From positions 2,361,501 through 2,425,500 of the forward strand of contig CP047152.1 in the NCBI GenBank assembly GCA_041879295.1: a stretch of DNA of 64,000 nt, written 5' to 3'. Under the pieces are notes generated by a model, which saw only the letters and a list, made by a program, of their open reading frames with translations, searched no databases and was not told the origin of the DNA. The translations under genes and the position numbers were made by a program. Within the stretch, counting starts at the first letter, position 1. Every line of letters starts with the position of its first letter. Below are positions 21,482 through 30,602 of this stretch, piece after piece. The stretch comes from Pseudomonas putida. GTDB taxonomy: Bacteria > Pseudomonadota > Gammaproteobacteria > Pseudomonadales > Pseudomonadaceae.

Positions 21482-23170
21482 TCAAGCTGCCGTGGCAGCG
21501 CCCGGCTTGCGTTCGCCAATCAGGATGTCTTCGAAGAATGCCCCGACAGGTTCGGTAGGGTGGCACAGCTGTATCTCCAGCACCCACACCACCTCGCTCG
21601 GGACAATCTCCACCTCGGCCAGCTTGTCCTGGCTATACAACACATGCGGGAAGTCGGCGATGCGATGCCCGGCCAGGTTGCGCTCCAGCTGCCAACCTTT
21701 GGCTTGGGCACTGCGCTCGGCGAAGTCATACAGTTCACGCCCGGTCAACCCGCGGCCCCAGGCCTGACGGGTCTCGTCGAACACCTCATGCAGTGCCTCC
21801 ACGCAGGCGTGGTGCAAAGCGTGCTGGCCAAACACGAAGGTATCGCCATAGTCACCTTCATAGCCATCCCATACCGGCCCAACGTCGACCACGACGATGT
21901 CCGTGGTACGTAGCACACGTTGAAGGTCAATGCCTTGCCGTGGCGTACGCACGGTATCGTCACCAAAACGGATGTAGGTGGGGTGCCAGGTGTGTGAGGC
22001 GCCCATCGCCTGCAGGGTATGCGCGGCCATCTCCAGTGCCTGGGCGGTGGTCATGCCGACCTGTAGTTGGCTGGCAATGGCGGCCACGGCCCGTACCGAC
22101 TGTTCGCGGGCTGCGAGCATGCCGTCCAGCGAATAACGTGGGCCGACCTTTTCCAGCTGAGGGTGCAGCGTGCTGGCTGATGAAGCCTGCGTTGTCAGTG
22201 CACCGCTGGCGACAAAGGCCTCGGCCACAAAGCGATGGGGTTGTACCCCTGCTGCAAGGCATTGCTCGCGGGCCTGGGTGATCATCGTGGCATTGCCACA
22301 GGCATATACCTGGGTTTCGTCCCAGCGATGCGTCTGGCTGAGCGCCACCTGTTGTATACGTGCCTGGGCCGAGAGCACCGGTTGCCAGCGAAAGTGCGGG
22401 TGCACACGGCTGGACACATCGAGAAATTCGCGGTCATAGAAATCCGCCGGCGAAGAGCCGCCCCAGTACAGCGTGACTTCGGCATCGCCGGCCAAGGCCG
22501 TCAGCAGCAGCGGCTTGATGCCGGCGTAACCTGTGCCGGTGGCGAAAAGGATCAGCGGGCGCTGGTCATCGTGCTGCCAGGTACAGGCGCCCAACGGGCC
22601 TTCGAGCTTTACCGTTGCACCTGCTTGCAGGGTGGGCAGCAAACCTTCGGTGAACAGCCCACCGCTGACCTTGCGGATGTGAAACACCAGTTGCCCTTGT
22701 TCCTGGGCAGGCAGGTTGGCAATGGAGAAACAGCGGCTGTCACCGTTGTCCAACTGAAACCGCATGTACTGGCCCGCCCGCACCTCCAATGGCTGAGCAG
22801 GCTGCAGCACCAGCTCGACAATATCTGCGCTCAGCGCGCGCTGGCCAACGACCTGTGCCTGGGTTTGCAGTGCCGGGGCGTCCAGTGACCAGCCGGGTAT
22901 TTCCAGGCGCATGTCGCTGCAGGCGTGGCTCTGGCACAGCAACATTTCGTCGGCGGCCAAGGGATAGGAAGGCGGCGGTGTGTCCGCATCCCGCTGCTTG
23001 TCCTGATGCTGCCCCGACACCACCTTGACCTTGCACGAGCCGCAGGCGCCGCGGCGGCAGGAGAAGGGTACCGGCAGGCCGCTGGCGAGCATGGCATCGA
23101 GCAGCAACTCCTGGCTGGCTTCGAAGGTTTTGCCCGAGGGCGACAACTCAATGACGTGGCGGCTTTGCAT
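21482..23170 (-). CDS. 2Fe-2S ferredoxin/flavin reductase fused to an M24 peptidase-like domain
   Basis: A 562-residue protein. Residues about 1-90 form a plant-type ferredoxin (CRRGACGSC, then a fourth Cys in LLCQSHAC). Residues about 100-320 form an FAD/NAD(P)H reductase (FAD motif RCFSIAN, ATGTGYAGIKPLL, YACGN). After a linker of about 25 residues comes a pita-bread M24 domain (residues about 345-562) with all five expected metal ligands: two Asp in VVVDVG and GDYGDTF, His in GHRIADFPH, and Glu in VWVLEI and FFEDI. Both halves begin and end at natural domain borders, so this is a genuine fusion rather than a broken junction. Redox activity with a linked hydrolase is inferred. It is divergent from a MocR regulator 79 bases away. 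Confidence 0.8.
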   Translation of the reverse strand: MQSRHVIELSPSGKTFEASQELLLDAMLASGLPVPFSCRRGACGSCKVKVVSGQHQDKQRDADTPPPSYPLAADEMLLCQSHACSDMRLEIPGWSLDAPALQTQAQVVGQRALSADIVELVLQPAQPLEVRAGQYMRFQLDNGDSRCFSIANLPAQEQGQLVFHIRKVSGGLFTEGLLPTLQAGATVKLEGPLGACTWQHDDQRPLILFATGTGYAGIKPLLLTALAGDAEVTLYWGGSSPADFYDREFLDVSSRVHPHFRWQPVLSAQARIQQVALSQTHRWDETQVYACGNATMITQAREQCLAAGVQPHRFVAEAFVASGALTTQASSASTLHPQLEKVGPRYSLDGMLAAREQSVRAVAAIASQLQVGMTTAQALEMAAHTLQAMGASHTWHPTYIRFGDDTVRTPRQGIDLQRVLRTTDIVVVDVGPVWDGYEGDYGDTFVFGQHALHHACVEALHEVFDETRQAWGRGLTGRELYDFAERSAQAKGWQLERNLAGHRIADFPHVLYSQDKLAEVEIVPSEVVWVLEIQLCHPTEPVGAFFEDILIGERKPGAATAA

Positions 23171-23249
23171 GAACACCTCGGGGCAAATGGAGGTTTCGAT
23201 TGTTGCTATAGTCCAGGACCAGCAGAACCTCCAGTTTTGGATATTTCGT
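23171..23249. promoter_or_regulatory. Divergent promoter/operator between the fusion gene and mocR-like gene
   Basis: This short gap contains the palindrome GTCC-A-GGAC at 23211-23219 and a further GGTCCAG copy that overlaps the regulator start (23252-23258). TATAGC reads leftward just beside the palindrome and could be the -10 of the fusion gene. MocR regulators usually bind direct or inverted repeats in such divergent gaps. Confidence 0.4.
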
Positions 23250-24746
23250 ATGGTCCAGCTTCGTAAATGGCAGCCACTGCTCAAGCTCGATGGGGCGCAA
23301 GCTTCGTACCGGCAGATCGTCGAAGGGCTGGTGGCCGCAATCAGCGAGGGTCGCCTACGCCCTGGCACGCCGTTGCCGGGCACGCGGGAGATGGCGCAAC
23401 TGCTGAACGTCAATCGCAAGACCGTGATCCTTGCTTATGAGGAAGCCGAAACCAAGGGTTGGCTGCAAAGCGTGCAACGCCGGGGCACCTTCGTCAGCCA
23501 GCAACTGGCGCCAGGCACCGCGGCCGTGCCCAGTGCCGTGCGGCCTTTTGCTCTGGCGCTGCCAGAGGAGCCTGCCGTTGCCTACTTCAAGGCGAACGAA
23601 CAGGCTGTAGCGCAGCAAGGGCGGCCAGGGGCCTTGTTCTTCGACAACGGCGCCTGTGACCACCGCCTGCTGCCACAGGCTGTACTGCACCGTTATTACC
23701 GCAATGCCTTGCGCAGCAGCTTCACCAGCAACAGCGTGCGCCATGGCAGCGAGTGCAGCAGCCGCAATCTGCGCAGCGCCCTGGCCGATATGCTGCGGCA
23801 CAATCGCAGCCTGAACGTTGGCGCCGAGCATATCTGCCTGACCCAGGGGGTGCAGATGTCGCTGTCCCTGGTGGCCAGTGTGTTGCTCAAGCCGGGTGAC
23901 GTTGTGCTGGTCGAGCGCCTGAGTTACCCCCCCGCCTGGGAGATCTTCCGTCAGCTGGGTGCCCGCCTGGTGACTGTGGAGCTGGACCATGAGGGGTGCC
24001 GGGTCGATCAGCTAGATGCCCTGTGCCGGCAGCACAAGGTGCGGATGATGTACATAACACCCCATCACCAGTTCCCGACCACGGTCAGCCTGCCAGCCGG
24101 GCGCAGGCAACAGCTGCTGGAGCTGGCCCGCCAGCATGCCTTTTGCGTGGTCGAAGAAGATTACGACTACGAATACCACTTTGCCGGGCGGCCTTATCTG
24201 CCGTTGGCCAGCGACCGCCAGCAGCGGCACGTGATTTACATTGGCTCACTGTCCAAGCCTTTGGGCAGCACGTTCCGTTGCAGCTATATCGTGGCACCGG
24301 TGGAAGTGACAACCGTGCTGGAACGCAGGGCGATGTTGACCCTGGGGCAGGGCGATGCAGTCATGCAGCAGATGTTGGCGGACCTGATCAATGATGGCGA
24401 ACTGAAGAAGCACTTGCGCCGGGTCAACCGCGAGTACCGGCGCCGGCGCGAAACCTTGTTGGGGTGCTTGCGCGATGCGTTTGGCGAACAGATCAGCGTG
24501 CAGGCGCCAGAAGGTGGCCTGGCGCTGTGGGTGAGGTTTGCCGATGAGATCAATGTGGATCAGTTGGTCGACAAAGCGCTGGAACGGGACCTGGTGGTGC
24601 GCAGTGGGCGACAGTTTTCACCGTTTGGCCATGCCGAGAATGCCTTGCGCCTGGGGTTTGCTTCGCTGGATGCGGATGAGATTCGGCAGGCGACCCAACG
24701 CCTGGCAGACGCCGCGAAAGCGATTGGCAAGGCGCGGTGGCTGTAG
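23250..24746 (+). CDS. MocR-type (GntR-aminotransferase) transcriptional regulator
   Basis: A 498-residue regulator. An N-terminal GntR winged helix ([48 protein letters not shown]) is joined to a fold-type I aminotransferase domain; the PLP lysine lies in YIGSLSKPLGSTFR. MocR proteins sense PLP or an amino compound and usually control the divergent gene, here the reductase-peptidase fusion. The ATG at 23250 is chosen because the HTH begins shortly after it; the longer frame from 23025 runs through the divergent gene. Confidence 0.9.
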   Translation: MVQLRKWQPLLKLDGAQASYRQIVEGLVAAISEGRLRPGTPLPGTREMAQLLNVNRKTVILAYEEAETKGWLQSVQRRGTFVSQQLAPGTAAVPSAVRPFALALPEEPAVAYFKANEQAVAQQGRPGALFFDNGACDHRLLPQAVLHRYYRNALRSSFTSNSVRHGSECSSRNLRSALADMLRHNRSLNVGAEHICLTQGVQMSLSLVASVLLKPGDVVLVERLSYPPAWEIFRQLGARLVTVELDHEGCRVDQLDALCRQHKVRMMYITPHHQFPTTVSLPAGRRQQLLELARQHAFCVVEEDYDYEYHFAGRPYLPLASDRQQRHVIYIGSLSKPLGSTFRCSYIVAPVEVTTVLERRAMLTLGQGDAVMQQMLADLINDGELKKHLRRVNREYRRRRETLLGCLRDAFGEQISVQAPEGGLALWVRFADEINVDQLVDKALERDLVVRSGRQFSPFGHAENALRLGFASLDADEIRQATQRLADAAKAIGKARWL

Positions 24747-24775
24747 GCATGGCCTTCTGTCGCGACAGGGGATGG

Positions 24776-24815
24776 CACGGGCTTCGCCCGTGTTCGCGGG
24801 CAAGCCCGCTCCCAC
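24776..24815. repeat. REP element and hairpin after the mocR-like gene
   Basis: CACGGGC-TTC-GCCCGTG (24776-24792) forms a perfect stem and runs straight into TTCGCGGGCAAGCCCGCTCC, the core of the P. putida REP sequence. Together they probably end the upstream transcript. Confidence 0.75.
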
Positions 24816-25016
24816 AGTGATCGCGGTGGGCTCAGGATTTGTGCAGGAGGGTTACGCCCCCAAGGGGCGCGAGGCCTCTGGGCCTCAACGCATTCCGTTC
24901 GGTTACCGCACATAACCGTATTTCGGCGCCTCAAGCCTGCGCCAGCACCTCCGATAGCAGCACACCCACCATCGAATCTTCGATCAGAAGTGGTGCCAAC
25001 AAGGAGTACTGCCCGC

Positions 25017-26642
25017 ATGCTTGCCAATCTGAAAATTCGCACCGGAATGTTCTGGGTGTTGTCGCTGTTCAGCCTGACCCTGCTGTTTTCGACGGCCAGT
25101 GCCTGGTGGGCTGCCGTGGGTAGCGACCAGCAGATCACTGAACTGGACCAGACTGCGCACCAGTCGGACCGGTTGAACAATGCGTTGCTGATGGCGATTC
25201 GCTCCAGCGCCAATGTGTCTTCGGGCTTTATCGAGCAGTTGGGTGGCCATGACGAGAGTGCAGGCAAGCGCATGGCGCTTTCGGTGGAGCTGAACAACAA
25301 GAGCCAGGTGTTGGTCGACGAATTTGTCGAAAACGCCCGCGAACCCGCCCTTCGCGGGTTGGCAACCGAGCTGCAGGCAACCTTTGCCGAATACGCCAAG
25401 GCGGTGGCCGGGCAGCGTGATGCGACCCGCCAGCGTTCGCTGGAGCAGTATTTCAAGGTCAACAGCGATGCCGGTAATGCCATGGGACGGCTGCAAACCC
25501 TGCGCCAGCAACTGGTGACCACACTGAGCGAACGTGGCCAGCAAATCATGCTCGAGTCCGACCGGCGTCTGGCCCGGGCGCAATTGCTGAGCCTGTGCCT
25601 GCTGGGCATGACCGTGGTGCTGGCGGTGCTGTGCTGGGCGTTCATTGCCCAGCGTGTGTTGCACCCCCTGCGTGAAGCCGGGGGGCATTTCCGGCGCATT
25701 GCCAGTGGCGACCTGAGCGTGCCGGTGCAAGGGCAGGGTAACAACGAAATCGGCCAACTGTTCCATGAGCTGCAGCGCATGCAGCAGAGCCAGCGCGACA
25801 CCCTTGGGCAGATCAACAACTGTGCCCGGCAGCTGGACGCCGCCGCCTCGGCGTTGAACGCGGTCACCGAGGAAAGCGCCAACAACCTGCGTCAGCAGGG
25901 GCAGGAGCTGGAGCAGGCCGCGACTGCCGTGACCGAAATGACCACGGCAGTGGAGGAGGTGGCGCGCAACGCGATCACCACCTCGCAAACCACCAGTGAA
26001 TCCAACCAGCTGGCCGCGCAAAGCCGCCGGCAAGTCAGCGAAAACATCGACGGCACCGAAGCCATGACCCGCGAGATCCAGACCAGCAGTGCGCACCTGC
26101 AGCAGTTGGTGGGGCAGGTGCGGGACATCGGCAAGGTGCTGGAAGTGATCCGCTCGGTGTCCGAGCAGACCAACCTGCTGGCGCTCAATGCTGCCATCGA
26201 GGCGGCCCGTGCCGGTGAGGCCGGGCGCGGCTTTGCGGTGGTGGCGGATGAGGTGCGCACACTGGCCTATCGCACGCAACAATCGACCCAGGAAATCGAG
26301 CAGATGATCGGCAGCGTGCAGGCGGGGACCGAGGCTGCGGTGGCTTCCATGCAGGCCAGCACCAACCGCGCCCAGTCGACACTGGACGTGACCCTGGCCT
26401 CGGGGCAAGTGCTGGAGGGCATCTACAGTGCGATCGGCGAAATCAACGAGCGCAATCTGGTCATTGCCAGTGCGGCCGAAGAGCAGGCTCAGGTGGCGCG
26501 GGAAGTAGACCGCAACTTGCTGAACATCCGCGAACTGTCGAACCATTCCGCGGCGGGTGCGCAGCAGACCAGCGAGGCGAGCAAGGCGTTGTCGGGGCTG
26601 GTGGGGGAGATGACGGCGTTGGTGGGGCGGTTCAAGGTTTGA
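25017..26642 (+). CDS. Methyl-accepting chemotaxis protein
   Basis: A 541-residue chemoreceptor. Membrane helix 1 is at about residues 13-33, a helical periplasmic sensor of the Tar/four-helix type follows (residues 35-190), then membrane helix 2 at about 193-212, a HAMP domain ([27 protein letters not shown]) and the signalling hairpin whose tip reads [20 protein letters not shown]. The ligand is unknown. The start at 25017 has AAGGAG about 10 bases upstream. The gene stands alone and is followed by a strong terminator at 26740. Confidence 0.95.
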   Translation: MLANLKIRTGMFWVLSLFSLTLLFSTASAWWAAVGSDQQITELDQTAHQSDRLNNALLMAIRSSANVSSGFIEQLGGHDESAGKRMALSVELNNKSQVLVDEFVENAREPALRGLATELQATFAEYAKAVAGQRDATRQRSLEQYFKVNSDAGNAMGRLQTLRQQLVTTLSERGQQIMLESDRRLARAQLLSLCLLGMTVVLAVLCWAFIAQRVLHPLREAGGHFRRIASGDLSVPVQGQGNNEIGQLFHELQRMQQSQRDTLGQINNCARQLDAAASALNAVTEESANNLRQQGQELEQAATAVTEMTTAVEEVARNAITTSQTTSESNQLAAQSRRQVSENIDGTEAMTREIQTSSAHLQQLVGQVRDIGKVLEVIRSVSEQTNLLALNAAIEAARAGEAGRGFAVVADEVRTLAYRTQQSTQEIEQMIGSVQAGTEAAVASMQASTNRAQSTLDVTLASGQVLEGIYSAIGEINERNLVIASAAEEQAQVAREVDRNLLNIRELSNHSAAGAQQTSEASKALSGLVGEMTALVGRFKV

Positions 26643-26664
26643 GGCGCTGCGCCTGCGTGGAACA

Positions 26665-26733
26665 TTAAGATAAGGTTAAACTTATTTAAAGTTCCCCTTG
26701 CGGGTTGACTTCGATACTACGCTTGAATAAAGT
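26665..26733 (+). promoter_or_regulatory. Candidate PhoP/PmrA-type repeats and promoter before mgtA
   Basis: TTAA occurs at 26665, 26676 and 26686, spaced 11 and 10 bases apart, in an AT-rich block just after the chemoreceptor stop. PhoP and PmrA bind direct TTTA/TTAA-type half-sites with an 11-base pitch. TTGACT (26705-26710) and TAAAGT (26728-26733) follow with a 17-base spacer. The terminator starting at 26740 would lie at the very start of this transcript, so either the promoter call or the assignment of the hairpin to the upstream gene needs care. Confidence 0.4.
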
Positions 26734-26739
26734 TCGACC

Positions 26740-26762
26740 GCCCCGAGCACGGGGCCTTTTTT
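26740..26762 (+). terminator. Intrinsic terminator after the chemoreceptor gene
   Basis: GCCCCG-AGCA-CGGGGC forms a perfect 6-bp stem with a tetraloop, followed one base later by six T. This is the clearest rho-independent terminator in the window. Confidence 0.8.
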
Positions 26763-26942
26763 CCCTTCACTGAAGAATTCAATGGACACAGTATCTAGTC
26801 GCTGCCTGACCCCTGCCGTATGGCCCGGTCAGGCACTTGAACCGGAACACCGGTCCCGACACCCCGGTCGGGCAAGCCGCGCCAGAGCCTGATGCTCCCC
26901 GTGACTTGCCGCCGCCGGTGTTGGCCGGTTGGAGGCAAGCTC

Positions 26943-27116
26943 ATGAACCTCACTTCATTCGTTTCACATCGCCAGCCTGCGTGCCTTGCACCGCGGCAGG
27001 CCCGCGCCTGGCCGCGGCGTCTGCACGGCTACCTTGACCACCACCAGCACCCCCCAAGTAGTTACGGGGTGCTGGCGCGTCTTCATGCACGCTTGAGCCC
27101 CCGCACTTCTCACTGA
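26943..27116 (+). CDS. Possible leader peptide 1 upstream of mgtA
   Basis: A 57-codon frame with a strong ribosome binding site (TTGGAGG about 8 bases before the ATG). The product is rich in His, Pro and Arg; the run HHQHPP lies on the ascending arm of a perfect 10-bp hairpin (27044-27075). In enteric bacteria a proline-rich leader peptide, MgtL, controls mgtA. The same logic could apply here, but this peptide is not a recognisable homologue. Confidence 0.4.
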   Translation: MNLTSFVSHRQPACLAPRQARAWPRRLHGYLDHHQHPPSSYGVLARLHARLSPRTSH

Positions 27117-27170
27117 ATAAAAGATATTGAACGGTATCTTTGTACTCGAACTTTTTACGTTAAAAGTTCG
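27044..27170 (+). promoter_or_regulatory. Structured leader RNA of mgtA
   Basis: Three perfect hairpins stand in a row: CCAGCACCCC/GGGGTGCTGG (27044-27053 with 27066-27075), AAAGATA/TATCTTT (27120-27126 with 27135-27141) and CGAACTTTT/AAAAGTTCG (27147-27155 with 27162-27170). None has a clean T-tract on the plus strand. Together with two small frames they suggest a long regulated 5' leader of mgtA, possibly responding to Mg2+ or translation. Confidence 0.5.
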
Positions 27171-27212
27171 CGGGATAACTATTGCCCTGTGTTCATGAAA
27201 AGGAATCAAACC

Positions 27213-27338
27213 ATGGATTGCGCGAGTAGAAAGTTCGCTGCCGAAACAACTTCCGACTCTCGGCAGCGGACAGACAACTGTCGGAAAGAACCAGCATTAT
27301 TCAGCGACCCGACATGCCTTCGTTCACCGCCTGAGTGA
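27213..27338 (+). CDS. Possible leader peptide 2 upstream of mgtA
   Basis: A 41-codon frame with AAAAGGAATC ahead of the ATG, ending 44 bases before mgtA. The product is polar and Cys-containing (MDCASRKFAAETTS at the start, RSPPE at the end) and matches nothing I know. A stem using CCGAC/GTCGG lies within it. It may be a regulatory frame or chance. Confidence 0.3.
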   Translation: MDCASRKFAAETTSDSRQRTDNCRKEPALFSDPTCLRSPPE

Positions 27339-27382
27339 AACGTCTGTGTGTCGTGCCGCCGCAGCGGCAGGAGCACAGCAAC

Positions 27383-30097
27383 ATGACTGTCAAACACCGT
27401 AACACCTCATCGGCCAAGGCCGAACGCGAAACCCGCCTGTCCACCCGCGCCGCCCGTGAAGCGCGCAATGGCCTGGCCGTCACCCTCGCTAATCTCGATG
27501 CCAGCGAACAGGGCCTGACCGAGCACGAAGCCGCCAAGCGCCTGGCGCGCGATGGGGCCAACCAGGTTGCCCACGACCCGCAACCCCACGCCCTGGTGCA
27601 GCTGCTCAAGGCCCTGAACAACCCGTTCATCTATGTACTGCTGACCCTGGCCGGGATCAGCTTTGTCACCGACTACTGGCTGCCGGTCAGCGCAGGCGAA
27701 GCAGACGACGCCGACCTGACCAAGGTCATCATCATCATGACCATGGTCAGCCTCAGCAGCCTGCTGCGCTTCTGGCAGGAGTACCGCTCGAACAAGGCTG
27801 CCGACGCGCTCAAGGCAATGGTGCGCACTACCGCCACTGTGTTGCGTCGCGAGCAGGTCGGCCAAGCCCCGCGCCTGCGCGAAGTGCCCATGGACGAACT
27901 GGTGGCTGGCGACATCGTGCAGCTTTCTGCAGGTGACATGATTCCCGCCGATATCCGCCTGCTCGAAGCGCGTGACCTGTTTATCAGCCAGGCCGTGCTC
28001 ACTGGCGAAGCGTTGCCGGTCGAAAAGTACGACACCTTGGGCAATGTCGCGCAGAAGTCCGCCGCCGAGCATGGCGGCCGCCAGGACAACCTGCTCGAGT
28101 TGCCGAACATCTGCTTCATGGGTACCAATGTGGTCAGTGGCCGCGCCCGCGCCGTGGTGGTCGCCACCGGCCGACGCACTTATTTTGGCTCGCTGGCCAA
28201 GGCCATTGCCGGTTCGCGCAGCCAGACCGCTTTTGACCGCGGCGTGAACAGCGTCAGCAGCCTGTTGATCCGCTTCATGCTGGTGATGGTGCCAGTGGTA
28301 TTCATGATCAACGGAGTGGTGAAAGGCGACTGGGGTGATGCCTTCCTCTTCGCGCTTGCCGTGGCAGTGGGCCTGACCCCGGAAATGCTGCCGATGATCG
28401 TCAGCGCCAACCTGGCCAAGGGCGCCGTGGCCATGGCCCGGCGCAAGGTGGTGGTCAAACGCCTGAACGCCATCCAGAACCTCGGCTCCATGGATGTGCT
28501 GTGCACCGACAAGACCGGTACGCTCACCCAGGATCGGATCATCCTCGAGCACCATGTGCGCTTCGACGGCCAAACCGACAAGCACATCCTCGAACTGGCC
28601 TGGCTCAACAGCTATCACCAAAGCGGCATCCGCAACCTGATGGACCAGGCCGTGCTGCATTTCGCCGGCCAGGACCACCAGTTCCAGGCGCCTTACGCCT
28701 ACGCAAAGGTCGACGAACTGCCGTTCGACTTCATCCGCCGCCGCCTGTCAGTGGTGGTGAAGAATGCCTTGGGCGATCACCTGCTGGTAAGCAAAGGGGC
28801 GGTCGAGGAGATGCTCGCCATCGCCACCCATGTGCAGAAAGGCGACAAGGTCGTTGCCCTTGATCCGTGCCGTCGCCAGCAGCTGATGGCCAGGGTCGAT
28901 GCCTTCAACCAGGACGGCTTCCGCGTGCTGGTGGTTGCCACCCGGGAGATCCCGGCGGCCGAAGGCAAGGCGCAGTATCACACCGAAGATGAGCGCGATC
29001 TGGTCATCCAGGGCTTGCTGACCTTCCTCGACCCCCCCAAGGAAACTGCCGGCCCGGCCATCGCCGCCTTGCGCGACATGGGCGTGCAGGTAAAGGTACT
29101 GACCGGCGACAACCCGGTGGTCACGTCCAAGGTCTGCCGTGAAGTGGGCCTGGCGCCAGGCCAGCCCTTGCTCGGCCAGGACATCGAGGGCATGGACGAC
29201 ACCACCCTGAAGCTTCAGGTGGAGGAGCGCACCGTCTTCGCCAAGCTCACCCCGCTGCAGAAATCACGGGTGCTCAAGGCCCTGCAGGCCAATGGTCACA
29301 CCGTGGGCTTCCTTGGCGACGGCATCAACGACGCCGCCGCCCTGCGCGACGCTGACGTCGGTATCTCGGTGGACAGCGGCACCGACATCGCCAAGGAATC
29401 AGCCGACATCATTTTGCTGGAAAAGAGCCTGATGGTGCTCGAGGAGGGCGTGCTCAAAGGCCGCGAAACCTTCGGCAACATCATGAAGTACCTGTGCATG
29501 ACTGCCAGCTCCAACTTCGGCAACGTGTTCTCGGTCCTGGTGGCCAGTGCGTTCATTCCGTTCCTGCCGATGCTGGCGATTCACTTGTTGCTACAGAATC
29601 TGATGTACGACTTTTCCCAGCTGTCGTTGCCCTGGGACCGCATGGACAAGGAGTTCCTCAGCAAGCCACGCAAATGGGATGCCCGCAACATCGGCCGATT
29701 CATGTTGTGGATAGGTCCTACGTCGTCGATCTTCGACATCACCACGTTCGCCCTGATGTGGTACGTGTTCGCCGCCAACAGCGTCGAAATGCAGGCGCTG
29801 TTCCAGTCCGGCTGGTTCATCGAGGGGTTGCTGTCCCAGACGCTGGTAGTGCACATGCTGCGCACTCGCAAGGTGCCGTTCTTCCAGAGCACCGCTGCAT
29901 TGCCGGTGGTATTGGCAACAGGGCTGGTCATGGTATTGGGTATCTATATCCCGTTCTCTCCTGTGGGCGCGATGGTTGGCCTGGTGCCGCTGCCGTGGGA
30001 GTACTTCCCTTGGCTGGTCGCTACCCTGCTGGGCTACTGCGTGGTCGCCCAGGCCATGAAGACCCTCTACATCCGCCGTTTCGGCCAGTGGTTCTGA
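27383..30097 (+). CDS. mgtA: Mg2+-importing P-type ATPase MgtA
   Basis: A 904-residue P3B-type ATPase, the usual MgtA length. It shows the cation ATPase N-terminus, the phosphorylation motif DKTGTLTQD (near residue 375), the nucleotide-binding segment FDFIRRRLSVVVKN, KVLTGDNPVVT and the hinge GDGINDAAALRDADVGIS, with ten predicted membrane helices. It brings Mg2+ into the cytoplasm when the ion is scarce. The ATG at 27383 has CAGGAG 8 bases upstream; a start 16 codons earlier is less likely. A roughly 600-base leader precedes it, and a small SLOG gene follows 21 bases after the stop. Confidence 0.95.
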   Translation: MTVKHRNTSSAKAERETRLSTRAAREARNGLAVTLANLDASEQGLTEHEAAKRLARDGANQVAHDPQPHALVQLLKALNNPFIYVLLTLAGISFVTDYWLPVSAGEADDADLTKVIIIMTMVSLSSLLRFWQEYRSNKAADALKAMVRTTATVLRREQVGQAPRLREVPMDELVAGDIVQLSAGDMIPADIRLLEARDLFISQAVLTGEALPVEKYDTLGNVAQKSAAEHGGRQDNLLELPNICFMGTNVVSGRARAVVVATGRRTYFGSLAKAIAGSRSQTAFDRGVNSVSSLLIRFMLVMVPVVFMINGVVKGDWGDAFLFALAVAVGLTPEMLPMIVSANLAKGAVAMARRKVVVKRLNAIQNLGSMDVLCTDKTGTLTQDRIILEHHVRFDGQTDKHILELAWLNSYHQSGIRNLMDQAVLHFAGQDHQFQAPYAYAKVDELPFDFIRRRLSVVVKNALGDHLLVSKGAVEEMLAIATHVQKGDKVVALDPCRRQQLMARVDAFNQDGFRVLVVATREIPAAEGKAQYHTEDERDLVIQGLLTFLDPPKETAGPAIAALRDMGVQVKVLTGDNPVVTSKVCREVGLAPGQPLLGQDIEGMDDTTLKLQVEERTVFAKLTPLQKSRVLKALQANGHTVGFLGDGINDAAALRDADVGISVDSGTDIAKESADIILLEKSLMVLEEGVLKGRETFGNIMKYLCMTASSNFGNVFSVLVASAFIPFLPMLAIHLLLQNLMYDFSQLSLPWDRMDKEFLSKPRKWDARNIGRFMLWIGPTSSIFDITTFALMWYVFAANSVEMQALFQSGWFIEGLLSQTLVVHMLRTRKVPFFQSTAALPVVLATGLVMVLGIYIPFSPVGAMVGLVPLPWEYFPWLVATLLGYCVVAQAMKTLYIRRFGQWF

Positions 30098-30118
30098 GTC
30101 ATTCAAGGAGAGCCGACC

Positions 30119-30496
30119 ATGCGAGTACTGATCTGTGCAGGACGCAATTACGCAGACACCCGGCGCTGCCGGCAGGCCTTGGACGACGTCCAGCGCCAGC
30201 GGCCGATCCGGGTGTTGATCCACGGTGGCAGCCAGTTTCTTGGCGGGGAAATTGAAAGCTGGGCACGCGAGCATGGCGCCGATCTGGTGCGTTACCCGCC
30301 AAACTGGCAGCTGCACGGCAAGCAGGCCGAACGCTTGCGCAATCTGTTCATGCTCAATGACAGCCGCCCTGACTTGTTGCTTGCCTTGCCCGGCGGGGAT
30401 GACACCGAGGAGCTGCTGGCCAGGGCCCGTGGCGCCGAGGTTCAGGTGATGTGCGCCAGGCAACCACGTCAGCCTGAGCGGGGCGATTGCAGCTAA
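30119..30496 (+). CDS. DUF2493/YspA-like SLOG-family protein
   Basis: A 125-residue protein starting MRVLICAGRNYADTRRCRQAL, with VLIHGGSQFLGGEIESWAREHGADLVRYPPNW and LLLALPGGDDTEELLARAR. This is the YspA/YpsA-type SLOG nucleotide-binding fold, often predicted to bind nucleotide-derived ligands or NAD metabolites. AAGGAG precedes the ATG. The 21-base distance to mgtA suggests one transcript, though no Mg2+ role is known. Confidence 0.8.
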   Translation: MRVLICAGRNYADTRRCRQALDDVQRQRPIRVLIHGGSQFLGGEIESWAREHGADLVRYPPNWQLHGKQAERLRNLFMLNDSRPDLLLALPGGDDTEELLARARGAEVQVMCARQPRQPERGDCS

Positions 30497-30521
30497 TGCA
30501 AGCGCCTGGGGCCGTGCGGTA

Positions 30522-30555
30522 CCTGTGGGAGCGGGCTTGCCCGCGAAGCAGGCGC
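30522..30555. repeat. REP element
   Basis: CCTGTGGGAGCGGGCTTGCC followed by CGCGAAGCAGGCGCC is the standard P. putida REP core in the orientation opposite to the copy at 24792. It lies between the SLOG gene and the convergent MFS gene. Confidence 0.8.
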
Positions 30556-30602
30556 CTCGGTTTCACGGCCTCAAGCATTGCGCAGCCGCCCTGGGCGGCT
30601 GC

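Noticed and set aside
24984..26546. 520-codon minus-strand frame inside the chemoreceptor gene
   Set aside because: Antisense shadow; the receptor signalling tip is on the plus strand.
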